From positions 4,358,501 to 4,422,500 of the forward strand of contig CANUEZ040000159.1 of NCBI GenBank assembly GCA_948099385.1: 64,000 nt of DNA, given 5' to 3'. The translations under genes and the position numbers were made by a program. The DNA is from Fasciola hepatica (Eukaryota > Platyhelminthes > Trematoda > Plagiorchiida > Fasciolidae). Shown one piece after another: positions 43,719 through 54,000 of the stretch. Positions within the stretch are counted from its first letter, which is position 1; every line of letters starts with the position of its first letter. Below the pieces are notes generated by a model that made no database searches, was not told where the DNA came from, and saw only the letters and a program-made list of their open reading frames with translations.

Positions 43719-44344
43719 TACCCCATCGGTGGATCAAGCATCGCGCAGCCTTCGATAGCACTTTTGGCTCTCCCACGACAGTAATGTAATAAATACAAAA
43801 ACCTTTGACCAGGATCTGCAACTTTGCACTCAACAAAATTTTCGAACTGTTTCATGAATATACAGTATTGCTCGGGGTGCCCGTCGAAGTGGGACAGCTC
43901 CACTCTCGGCAGGTCAAGAGCCAAAACCTCGGTAGTTTCAGGCTGTCTCAAGGGTTTATATTCGTCGATCACAGTGCCTTTTCGATGTTGACATTGTGAA
44001 CTACGTGGACTCTTTGCTGGCTCTCTGAGACCAGTTCCTTGTGTAAAGGGCTCTGCTTCCTTTCTGGCTAACCGCAGCTCGTTTTCTAATTCTATTACTC
44101 TCATTCTATAAGTACTAATATCGTCAAACGCATCGCGGTTAGAAATATATGACCTGGCACTGACAGAGCTAGTAAACTTAGTATTATCTAGAGAACCAAT
44201 AACACCCGAACCATCCCCAGAGACTTGCCGAGTTATTTCCTGTTGTCTCAAAATGTCCTTGCTTCCTCGTCTGGGCATTTCCAATGAGTTTTCTTGTCCA
44301 GGTTCCACTTGAGTACTGTAAGTCGAATCTCGCAAATCGAGCAA
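43719..44344 (-). pseudogene. gag: BEL-2 copy 2 gag, 5' portion
   Basis: N-terminal part of the frame split by LINE-B, running from the LTR to YCRGRAKSAIEGC and MLDPPMGYI. It is identical to copy 1 except that the Met used as start in copy 1 (35,499) is Val here, so initiation would fall to an ATG inside the LTR (44,344) or to the internal Met of EMPRRG. The frame then runs into the LINE insertion. Confidence 0.88.
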
Positions 44345-44675
44345 CGCGTAGCCAATTCAAACGAATCCCGAAACCAGAACAAGATTGATTCGTAGTTTCT
44401 ACGGTACTAAATTGAAATGCACAAAGGATACAAATATATACGAGCCTCAAGTATGCGGCCAAATAGACTTCACAGTAAAACCCAAAGGTCCAAAGCCCCG
44501 TGGCTCAAGCACGACAGTCAGAAACGGTTCAAGGCCAAATTCAAATGTCTCACATGGATAAACAAACGTGAAAATGTGTGGTGTATGAGCGAGCTTTCCA
44601 AGATAATGTTAAATATAGTCAAATTCACAAAGCACGTTGAACATTTAGAAGGATTTTCAGTATTCGTTCGTTACA
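44317..44675 (-). mobile_element. 5' LTR of BEL-2 copy 2
   Basis: 359 bp, ending TTACA against the CCCCG duplication. It carries the same short sense ORF as copy 1 (44,462 down to 44,184). Confidence 0.92.
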
Positions 44676-45276
44676 CCCCGTGAGCGCCCACAAATTTCGA
44701 TCCATTATCTGAGTATATATCGGCCGGTACGCCCCGTCGGTTGATAAATCTTTGCAAGGCCCGTATGAGAGAATCGGTCGTCATCGAATGTGCGACTTCT
44801 AGGTGTACCGCACGTGATTTCATGCACGTCATGATACATCCATATCGCTTTTCTAGTCTCTTCCTGCACTTGATCCACAAGGGCCCGAAATAGTCCAACC
44901 CGGTGTCACTGAACGGCCACCAGCCCGTAGTCACCCTGCATTCTGGTAGTGGGGCCATGTGTTGTTTGTCCGTCGTGACATTGCGCCTCCTGCATTGCAC
45001 GCAACGTCGGATTACGCTTTTTACAGTCTCTCGTCCTCTCAACAACCAAAGACGCTTTCGGATGACGCTCGCCACGTGACTCTCCCCGGCATGTCCCTCC
45101 ACGGCGTGGACGTGTTGAATCATTAGCTCTACTACAGGTTGTCTCGCCGGCAGCAGTATAGGATACTTTGTGTCGAAGCTCAGGTGGGTGTTGGTCAGCC
45201 TACCATCCACCCGCAGCAGTCCGTTGATGAGTTTGGGTTTTAAACGCTTCAATTTGCCTCTTCGAGATGGCTTGTA
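44676..45276 (-). pseudogene. pol: Inner BEL-1 integrase N-terminal and core part
   Basis: Open on the minus strand from about 45,252 to the BEL-2 insertion. It has the HHCC zinc finger (VHAVEGHAGESHV, CVQC), the first catalytic Asp in DTGLDYFGPL and the second in SDNGSKFVGAHG. Both Asp residues are kept, unlike the outer and left copies. The Glu lies in the detached part at 36,276-36,957. A stop at 45,277-45,279 (after GPTN) separates it from RNase H. Confidence 0.88.
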
Positions 45277-47526
45277 TTAATTGGTCGGCCCCACTTCTTC
45301 CGCCCTCTTGAGTTCTCGGGCGAAAGCCTCGCGTTGTATCATTCTGAAAATATCGTACTCTGCCGCTTGTAGCTCATCGGGACTTATCGGGCCGACCGGT
45401 TTCCGACCTGAGGGCCGTAGCCCTTTCATGACTAGTAAATTTCTCTTGAACCTGGTTAACCAAACTAGCGAACGAAGCGTCTTCATCCAGGAAGAAAACC
45501 TGACCAGTCGCGATAGAATGGACGACGCTTCGACGACGTTGGTTGCTATCACTACGCCTTTGATCTCCAGTTCCAATTCCGTAGGGGGTTTTAATTCGAA
45601 CACGGGCCAGTCCTGTTTGGGCAAGTGCAGGAAGTTTGGCCCTCTCGTCCACTTGTCTAGTTGCCTGAAGTTGGTCGCACCCCGGGAACACAGATCGGCC
45701 GGAATATCGCCAGACCTGACATGATTCCACTGGTTCGTGGCTGGTTCATCGAGTATAGTCGTGGGTCGGTTGGCAACGAAAGTACTAAACCGGCTCCGGA
45801 CGTTGTTAATGTAGTAACGTACTATGGTTGAATCCGTCCAGAAGCTCACTGACAAAATGTAGAAGTCAAAACATCTCTTCACAGCTTGCACCGCCCTGAC
45901 TGCCAACACGGCTGCGCTGAGTTTAAGGCGTGGGATTGAGACCGACTTCAGTGGAGCAACGAGGGCTTTGGCGAACAGGATCCTCGTAGTATATTGTCCA
46001 TCTCCTGTGCACCATCGTCCGTACACCACAGCTCCATAACCGACTTCGGATGCATCGGAAAAGGCATGTAGTTCTCCAGTCCGTGTCGTATGGCCGAGCG
46101 GGTCGAACAAACTTGAGACGGCAGATAGTATGCCACGACGGGTTATTGGCAGCTCGGGAACGTTTAGCTCGAAAACAAAGTCGTCCGTTTCCGCGTCCCA
46201 TTGTATCCCTAAAGTGCGTTCAGTAGAGAGAAGCGAGCCGTCCAATTCTCCTACCCTTTTGGCTTTCTCGTGATACGGGATGACCTTCAGCACTTCTGAA
46301 GCGTTCGACATCCATTTAGTTAGATGGAAGCCGCCCTCTTCCAGCAATCTCGTCAGACCCCTGAACTGCTCTAGAGCTGATTCCACATCATCGAATGACC
46401 CAAGGTAGTCGTCGACGTAGAAGTTCATGCTGACGCTATCTACTACCGTCCGATGTACTAGATCGCCATGTTTGTTCGCTGACTCTCGAAGGGCGTAGTT
46501 TGTACAAAGTGGTGACGATATGGCTCCGAAAGGGTGGACGGCCATCTTATAGTTTACCACTGCGTTGTCCCGGTCGATCCCTTCCCACCACAGGAAACGC
46601 AAAGCATCTCGTTCTCCTACCGGAATCTTCACCTGATGGAACATTTCCCTAATGTCAGCAGACAAAGCCACTTTACCCACTCTGAAACGGCACAGAACAT
46701 TGATCAGTGGTGTGGTCCAGTCAGGCCCCTGTAGTAGGCGATCGTTTAACGACTTGCCCTGGAACTTGGCCGCACAGTCGAAAACCACCCGCAGTTTATT
46801 GGGTTTCTTAGGGTTGATAACCGGATGGTGAGGCAGATACCAGATACCCCCTTTGCTGTCGGTGTTAACAGGCACCTTTTCAACGTACCCGAGGGCCTCG
46901 TTTCGCTTTATCAAATCCGCGTATCGTTCCCACAGATTCTGGTCTCGAATGAAGCGTTCTTTTAGTGGTAGTAATCGTTGGAGAACATAATTTCTGTTGT
47001 CAGTCCACGGGTCGGCAGATGTGCGCCATGGGAGGGGAACCTCGAACTGTTTTTTGAGGCCTCTAGTGCCTTGCCGCACCGTTTGTAGAGCGAAGTGATC
47101 CTCTTGAGACAACGCCGGTCTTTCGTCTCCAATGTCATGAAACTCCTTTTCATAAAGCCGTTGCAGATGATACTCTATGCGGTCCGTTTCGGCGGATAAG
47201 TAATTCACGGAACCGCGTACCCCTACTGGACCGTATAACATCCATCCCAGAGCCGTGCGTACGGCATAAGGTGCCTGGCGGTCGCCCACTCTTTGGTAAA
47301 GCACCCAATGCGCCTCTGGCACGTCGCATCCGATGAGGAGATCCACCTCATCATCTTCCCAGTCTACGACGGTTACATCCTGCAGGTGGGGCCACCTAGT
47401 CAAGATTGCGTTCACCGACCTTGGTGCTCGCATGGGGAGATCCGCTAACGTGAATGCCTCCGTTGGTTCAATTTCCTCGTTAGTGTCTAGAGAGATGAGT
47501 TGCAGCCTTGATCTACCGGCAGTCAT
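45277..47526 (-). pseudogene. pol: Inner BEL-1 reverse transcriptase/RNase H
   Basis: A 749-codon open frame and the best preserved pol segment. LLIGCDVPEAHWVLYQRV (~47,330) is followed by an intact A17/RT block (RNEALGYVEK, KLRVVFDCAAKFQ, LSADIREMFHQV, FYVDDYLGSFDD near 46,410) and RNase H (ELHAFSDASEVGYGAV, then DLCSRGATNFRQLD). Against the outer copy, 57 codons are missing in frame at ~46,094, between SSLFDPLG and HTTRTG. This removes the RT-RNase H connection, so activity is doubtful despite the open frame. The start at 47,526 is an artefact of a frameshift from the protease. Confidence 0.88.
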
Positions 47527-47740
47527 ACCTGTGTTCCGCCCACCGTGCTCACTGCTAACGACGTCGCACCTTTAGCCAGTTGGTGTTTGTCGGCAAACCG
47601 CTGTTTCACTAAAGTGGTGTCGGATCCACTATCAACGAAAGCCAACGCCTTGACTATCCCAGTCGGAGTCACTACTCCCACGGCCACTACGCCTAAACGT
47701 ACCGGTTTTTGGCAGATTGTGAAGTTGAACAAATCACGCT
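47523..47740 (-). pseudogene. pol: Inner BEL-1 protease
   Basis: DUF1758-type aspartic protease with FVDSGSDTTLV (~47,630). It lies in the -1 frame relative to gag, and a 1-base loss at ~47,523 shifts it against the RT frame. Gag, protease and RT therefore occupy three frames in this copy. Confidence 0.8.
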
Positions 47741-49048
47741 GGGCTTGGCAATCGCCTCGGATATGGTTATTCTCGCCTGATGCAGCAGCTGATGGTGTCT
47801 TCCCGTGCAGCCCTCGTAACCACATCGATTCCTTGTTCTACAGGCTGCTGCCCGGTGCGTGGTGTTGAGACAGATGAAACATGCTCCTGCAATCCTCGCC
47901 ATTCCCCACCGTTCGTCTATTGTGGCGTTGCCGAACTTGGGGCATTCTGGTGGGCCATGGCTAGTACCACAGGATCTGCAATTTGGTTTCGCCGTAGCAT
48001 CTCGTGAAATGACGTGTGTGTTGGTCCAAGGCTGGTACTTTGGATATTCCCGTACAGGGGTTTGGACTTGGCTAGTACTGGGTTTGTTTGCTCGGTTGCT
48101 GTCCCGGATGAGTCGGCCGAATCTGCTGTCAGCTATCTTCGTTTGCCTGTCTAAGTATTCAGTAAGGTCTTCGAAGTTGGCTTCTCTGTCGCCTCGGCTT
48201 ATCCGTTCAGCTTCTTCCGCCCACCGACCCTGTAGTTCGGGAGAGAGGTGACGGACTATGCCTTCCAAAGTGTGCATGGCGTCTAGGTCAGCCCTGTAAC
48301 CTAAATGGTCGAGGGCTATTGAGCAGTTTTGCATCTTAATCACCAGGTCGGCCATGGTGTAGACGTCGCCCTTGGTTCTCTTTGCCTCTGCCATCAAGCC
48401 CTCTATTAGGTTACGGGCTACTTTGAAAGGTTGGCCAAACAAGTCCCTCAGAATCTTTCTTGCCCTTGTGTAGCCTTGTTCTGGATCGAGCATGGTGCAC
48501 CCGTCGATAGCTTCTCGCGCTCGGCCTCGGCAGTAGTGAGTAAGGTAAAGAAGCCTTTGCCCAGGGTCGTTTACCTTGTTTTCAACGAACGTCTCGAACT
48601 GTTTGACAAACTTGCAGTATTGCTCAGCTCGCCCGTCGAAAACCGTTAACTCCACTCTAGGCAGATCGATCGATGGTGGTTTGTAGTCGGCGACCGGCGT
48701 GGGGTTCCCTACCTTATTGCACTCTAACCTATCGGAAGTGTCGAAGTCACTGGTCTCATGCTCTCGCTGTTTCTGTGTACACTTCTCTGCTTCATGCGCC
48801 TGTAGTCTAGCCGAATGTAACTGTTGCTCTAGTTCTAGTATTCTCAGCTTATATAAATCGATATCCTTACGATCAATATTGCTTTCAATAACACATGAGC
48901 TAGCACTGACAGGACTAGGCGATCTAGCATTAACTAAAGAATCATATGTACCCAAAACCTCCCAAGAGACTTGCCGTATTACTTCCTGTCCGGATTCGAC
49001 TGCTTTTGATACTTTTCTTGGCAGTTTGCGTGTTTTTCCTCGTTCCAA
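47693..49048 (-). CDS. gag: Inner BEL-1 gag, intact frame
   Basis: 451 codons, starting 17 bp inside the 5' LTR edge (MERGKTRKLP). A leucine-rich coiled-coil-like segment lies at ~65-90, the DUF1759-type gag domain at ~128-290 (DLPRVELTVFDGRAEQYCKF), a CRSCGTSHGPPEC zinc-binding motif near 360, and a CCHC knuckle CFICLNTTHRAAAC near 390 with a following Cys/His cluster CGYEGCTGRHH. It is the only BEL-1 gag here without breaks, and could in principle make particles. It ends out of frame with the protease, near a CAAAAAC sequence. Confidence 0.88.
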   Translation of the reverse strand: MERGKTRKLPRKVSKAVESGQEVIRQVSWEVLGTYDSLVNARSPSPVSASSCVIESNIDRKDIDLYKLRILELEQQLHSARLQAHEAEKCTQKQREHETSDFDTSDRLECNKVGNPTPVADYKPPSIDLPRVELTVFDGRAEQYCKFVKQFETFVENKVNDPGQRLLYLTHYCRGRAREAIDGCTMLDPEQGYTRARKILRDLFGQPFKVARNLIEGLMAEAKRTKGDVYTMADLVIKMQNCSIALDHLGYRADLDAMHTLEGIVRHLSPELQGRWAEEAERISRGDREANFEDLTEYLDRQTKIADSRFGRLIRDSNRANKPSTSQVQTPVREYPKYQPWTNTHVISRDATAKPNCRSCGTSHGPPECPKFGNATIDERWGMARIAGACFICLNTTHRAAACRTRNRCGYEGCTGRHHQLLHQARITISEAIAKPSVICSTSQSAKNRYV

Positions 49049-49065
49049 ATAGATCTATTGAGTAT

Positions 49066-49443
49066 TGTAACGAACGTTTGAGCAATGCGTGGCCAAATTC
49101 GCAACGGATCCCGAAATCAAAAAGACGATTATCCGCAATATTCTACGATACTAGATTATTACATGAACGATGACATAAACAATATACAAACCTCAATAAT
49201 ACGATCACAAGGACTCAACAACGAGAAACCGAATAGCAGCGTGTGAGCAGACAGCACGTGCGTCACGCAGGTCCTGAACAAGGATGTGCCAAAATAGCGC
49301 TCTGGGCGAGAACAAACAACAATTGGTCCAGAAAAACAACCAGTTCGTAAAGACAAGTCAATAGTGTATGGAAATGAGTGATGTTGGGAAAAAACACTGA
49401 ATCGCGAGGGAAAAAGGGGGATTTTCCACGACCGGCTGTTACA
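49066..49443 (-). mobile_element. 5' LTR of the inner BEL-1
   Basis: 378 bp, followed by the GCAGC duplication and the resumed outer integrase. Confidence 0.92.
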
Positions 49444-49954
49444 GCAGCCGCCCGACGACGAGACGCTGAACACCGTCATGACTGAGGTAGAGAGAATTCT
49501 GAACAACCGCCCCCTGTTTCCAGTATTGAACGGCGACCCCACCCACCTGGCGCTCACCCCGAACGACTTATTGACGGTAAGGTCGAACGAGGGTTTCCAA
49601 GGGCCGGTAAACCTTCGTGGGAGCTGCCGTCACGGATGGAAGCAAGCGAATTATCTTGCCAAGGTTTTCTGGAGGCGATGGCTGCGGGAGTACCTACCGG
49701 CTTTGCAGACTCGACAGAAGTGGCTGGCCAAAACAAGACCATTCAAGGTTGGGGATGTGGTTATGATCGCCGACGAACGCGCACATTTCAGCGCTTGGTC
49801 TTTGGGGGTAGTTACGGAAACCATGAAAAGCACCGACGGAATGATAAGAACGGTGAATTTGAGTACAGCTAACGGAGTGCTCATTCGTGACATACGCAGT
49901 ATTAGCCTACTCGAGAGCGAAGACGGAGGAGCTGATAACGCTGAGGCCCAGTAG
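49444..49954 (+). pseudogene. pol: Outer BEL-1 integrase C-terminal part
   Basis: Resumes the outer frame cut at 31,089 (QQPPDDETLNTVM), has the ERILNNRPLFPV segment and a DUF5641-like domain (VGDVVMIADERAHFSAW, ~49,760), and stops after ADNAEAQ. It is open throughout. Confidence 0.88.
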
Positions 49955-50653
49955 ACCTTTTCACACTAGTCATCGAGGTGGATAAAGAAACACCATATAT
50001 ACCACACGATCTCCGTCAAACACGTTAAGGTGCTCGCGATCTTTCGTTGACATTACAGAAGATTATTTCCGATATGTGGTGATGAATGCGATTCCATTAT
50101 ACATCCCGATACACACATACATACATGCACGACGCACTCTACATCCCGTAAACCCATCATACATGTGACAGTGTTCTTTGTTTGCCTTTTGTTGACGTTA
50201 CCGAATGCCCCTTGCATATGTGGAAGTAGCGGAGCTCAGGTCACACACATGCTACATTTTACTGGTTTTCTTGCCACACGGTCTTTTGTTGACATTGCAG
50301 AAAGTCCTCCTTTGATGTGTTGTCATACCTGTGATTTCATTGTAACCCCGGCACACACACACACACACTCACACACACACACTCAAGCACATACATCCAG
50401 GACCGGACGGCCCCTTACGAGGACAACATCTATGTGACCATTCACGCCCGCCATCGGTTATTTGGTCTCGTGGAAGATGTAGACTAGCCTCACGTCTATG
50501 TAGCCAACGGGTTAGGTGCGACCAGTAGTAGAACGTTGACGACGAGCATTAGACGCGCGCACTGACAGCAGGGCCTAGGCAGGTAGGAAGAATCAGTACC
50601 TTTATACCGAACCTTTGACTTTGCTAAGGATCCAGGAGGATTTTGGTGGGCGG
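49955..50653 (+). other. Outer BEL-1 3' untranslated region
   Basis: About 700 bp without a gene. It contains a CA microsatellite (50,351-50,393) at the position where BEL-2 inserted in the inner copy. It ends GGTGGGCGG before the LTR. Confidence 0.8.
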
Positions 50654-51031
50654 TGTAACAGCCGGTCGTGGAAAATCCCCCTTTTTCCCTCGCGATTCAG
50701 TGTTTTTTCCCAACATCACTCATTTCCATACACTATTGACTTGTCTTTACGAACTGGTTGTTTTTCTGGACCAATTGTTGTTTGTTCTCGCCCAGAGCGC
50801 TATTTTGGCACATCCTTGTTCAGGACCTGCGTGACGCACGTGCTGTTTGCTCACACGATGCTATTCGGTTTCTCGTTGTTGAGTCCTTGTGATCGTATTA
50901 TTGAGGTTTGTATATTTTTTATTTCATCGTTCATGTAATAATCTAGTATCGTAGAATATTGCGGATAATCGTCTTTTTGATTTCGGGATCCGTTGCGAAT
51001 TTGGCTACGCATTGCTCAAACGTTCGCTACA
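50654..51031 (+). mobile_element. 3' LTR of the outer BEL-1
   Basis: 378 bp starting TGTAACAGCC and ending GCTACA. It carries several base differences from the 5' LTR at 25,982. LINE-B relic sequence follows. Confidence 0.9.
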
Positions 51032-54000
51032 TCGGCCATGCATTTCATTCACCTCAGGCTCAAGGGGTTGGATTGGATCTGCCCAAACTGTTGATACCTG
51101 CTGCATGCTTTGCTCTAGCATGCGAATTCAATCGCTGAATTGAGCGGAACCTCTATCCCACCTCGACAGCTCGCCTTCACCCAGGCGAACTTCCCTGGGT
51201 TTGACACCTCGAGCACCGGGACCCTCAGTTCTGCAGCCGAATTAGGCGGGCTTCCCTCCCCCAGCCCCAAATCAGCCGTCCAGTGCAGAAAGAAACGAGA
51301 ACGCTTGTGAAGAGTTTCGGCCAACAGCTGCCAGTCCAAAGGCTTAAAAAGGAGCAGGTGAAGATGTTGACCCATTTCAGTCTGCCTCGAAGCTCAGCGC
51401 TGAGGTCAAGGTAGACTCCAGAAGTAATAAGCGAAATAATATCTTAACGAAAGTTAAAACCTTTTTGTCACCATTCAGTGCCTCTGTAGAAACCATTCTA
51501 AGAAACAAACTCATTAGCCCGAGTAACAGGGCGTCAGAGCTATAGAAAGGGGAGGAAGTCTCAGCCCAGTTGCTGGCCAAAACCTGAGTCAAACGCAAGG
51601 CATCCTTAGGGAGGGGGAGAAAATTGATGATTAGGGCATCCCTAAAGGGGGTTTGAGAGATGGACGAAGAAGGGAAAGAGTAACGAGGTTTCACGTATTT
51701 AACGTCCTGAGGATGATCGGTGTGCCTGATCCTGTTCCCATAAGAAGCATTCCCCGACTCGGCAAAAGGAGGGTCCCCAGGAGGGTAAAGATAAGGGGTC
51801 CGGCCCAGTCGTTGTGAAGTTCGGTAATCCCATACACATGGACAGCTTTTTATCGGCTGCACAAGAGATCAAGAGCGCCACAAAGCGCGAATTCACAGTT
51901 CAGCCAGACGACTCGTCTCATCAAGCTGGAGAAAAGCCGACGGACTCATCTAGTCACTCCAGAGGTTTCTACAGAACTGTTCTTTACTCGCCCAGAGTAC
52001 GAGTAACTCGGCTGCCACCGTTGTCATGAGCTCGTTCGGAGGATTCCCCAGTGAATTTCGAAACGGCGACGAGGAAGTCATTAGGGAACATGGGTAGGCC
52101 AGCCTTGTCGTGTCCGCGACCTTTAAATTAGGCCTTGGCGAGTGCTGCCGTGAAAGGAGGCCAAGAGGTTGAGAAAGTGCCTGTCTTAAAAACGAGAAAG
52201 CCGCTCAGACTCAAGTTAATATACTGGGCAGGAAAATGCTCGAAAGATAGTTGCGTACACAAGCGCAGCAAGTGTGGGCAACAAGTGGTCGGAACTGGAA
52301 GCTAGCACACCAAGTGCAGATGTGAGGGTGGACACTGAGACCTGGATTCAACCCCAGGAGGGCATCACACACTAAATGCCTCCCCTAGTTGTAGTCAACC
52401 GCGCGGACAGACCATACAGGCAGCGGGGAAGATGGCTATTGCCTCTCAAGCGGAGCGACTGCAGCCAGCAAGCGGAATCCAGACCGCATCTACCCCATAT
52501 ACATGCCACTTCGGTTGACCTCATAGCTTACCGCGCAGAACTGCGGGGTGTCTATGAGTGCAGGAGCCCCTCATCTCTAACACAGAAAGACGACCAGCTA
52601 ACGCAATACTTACGACTTATCTCATGTTTCGTGGGGAAAGCGCCTGATGGTAGGGGACTCCTGTGCAACAGAGGTAGAATGGGTAAGCGAGTGGTTTCTG
52701 GGGGAATCGTTCCCTTACGGTCTGATAAGCTACACACATGGTAGGGGCCTGATAAAGCTCGGTTCTAAAGCGACTAGATGGAAGCAAAAGAGAAGATCAT
52801 CTACCCTCAACCTAGTGATAACAAGATACCCACGGGACGTTTCACACCCTCAGGTTGATGTTTCGCTGGGAAGCACTGGCCACGGGTACTCCGTCTAATG
52901 CTGAATCTGGGTTGACAGAAGCTCTTAGACAAAGAAAGACGAGCTACCACCTGGTAAATCAGATAGTGTGGAAGGAAAGTCGACTGAAATCGAGTGGGGG
53001 GTAAAACATGGTGAATACATCTGGAGCGGTTTTTGACGCAATTCCGGTGGCTGACTGGCAGGAAAGCTCCTCTTAGGTTGATTAGCCGGAGGCGCTCACA
53101 GCAGCGAAGGAATTGTCGTGTCCGAAAGACCAATCAGAGGAAGAAGTCTGCTCGTGCTAGATATCGAAACAGAGGTAGTCCGAGACAATATCCACAGTGT
53201 TAAGCGGAAGGAGCTAAGTCGGGTAAGATTCGGAACGGAGGCTTTAGTAAAAAAGAGAGCCCCTAGCCCAAACCGCCAAAATAGAGCCCAAGGTACATTA
53301 AGTTAAGTGCAGTCCCAGGTGACTACAGGAGTGGCTGTCTGAGACGCAAGGGACCCCCCGTGTTGGTCAGTCACCAGCAATCTCCCGCAGGCAGAATTAC
53401 TCTGACCCCACTACCATAGGGTGTATAGACAAGACAACGGGACCCCAGGCCTTCGGGGAATCACCACGGTGGCTGCACTTCAAATATCAGAGGAATTCGT
53501 CACAGCAAGTCAGGTGCCCAGGGCTCCTGGCGGCTTTGTAAGGGCTCAAGCAGCTGGTCCCGATAATATATATCCGGCAGTCGTCCAGTATCTGGAGAAG
53601 CTCTTGGCCTATCCACTGGCCACACTGTCCAAAGCATGCCTCGACAGAAGGTGCTTAACGAGAGGTAAGCTCAAGGCGGCGACCACTACAATCCACGAAG
53701 CCAGGGATAGGGAAACCTGTCTCAACCACGGGCCCGTAAGTTCAACAGCGGTATTGCTGAAGGTTGTGGTGCAGGTTTTGCGAGGCAAGATTGCTAACCA
53801 CGTGACTACCATAGGTTGATGGCGATAAACAAGCATGGTTTCGTTCGTTAGGGATCCTGCCTGTCAAACTTCACCAGCTCCGTGGACCGGGTAACCCAAA
53901 GGTTAGACCGGGGGATAGAGTAGAAGTCTGCTACCTCGGCTTTCAGAGGGCATTCGATTCAGCTGACCGTCGTTTTTTTCTGGCGGAGCTAAGTGCTTTC

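Larger units (their letters stand above)
36958..44675 (-). mobile_element. BEL-2 copy 2, interrupted by LINE-B
   Basis: Second BEL-2, in the integrase gene of the inner BEL-1, with target duplication CCCCG at 36,953-36,957 and 44,676-44,680. LTRs are 36,958-37,316 and 44,317-44,675, each 359 bp. Apart from a LINE-B insertion (40,078-43,712) and a 26-bp deletion near 38,627, it matches copy 1 almost perfectly, including the missing RT and integrase. The shared deletion shows that both derive from one non-autonomous ancestor. Confidence 0.92.
31090..49443 (-). mobile_element. Inner BEL-1 retrotransposon, minus strand, itself split
   Basis: BEL/Pao element inserted in the outer integrase gene, with GCAGC at 31,085-31,089 and 49,444-49,448. 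The order on the minus strand is 5' LTR 49,443-49,066, gag, protease, RT, RNase H, integrase to 44,676, integrase end 36,957-36,276, 3' UTR in two pieces, and 3' LTR 31,467-31,090. Two BEL-2 insertions interrupt it. It is the best preserved BEL-1 coding copy here. Confidence 0.9.
25982..51031 (+). mobile_element. Outer BEL-1 retrotransposon, split by nested insertions
   Basis: BEL/Pao LTR retrotransposon. Its parts are 5' LTR 25,982-26,358, gag and pol to 31,089, pol end 49,444-49,954, 3' UTR to 50,653 and 3' LTR 50,654-51,031. The intervening 31,090-49,443 is a second BEL-1 in the opposite orientation, flanked by the target duplication GCAGC. Without the insert the element would be about 6.7 kb, normal for the family. 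No matching target duplication lies outside its LTRs (CAGAC left, TCGGC right), which fits the rearranged left side. Confidence 0.9.

Noticed and set aside
45277..47526. An apparently intact 749-codon gene
   Set aside because: Its start is created by a frameshift from the protease, 57 codons are missing at ~46,094, and it ends at a stop before the integrase, so it is a fragment of pol rather than a complete gene.
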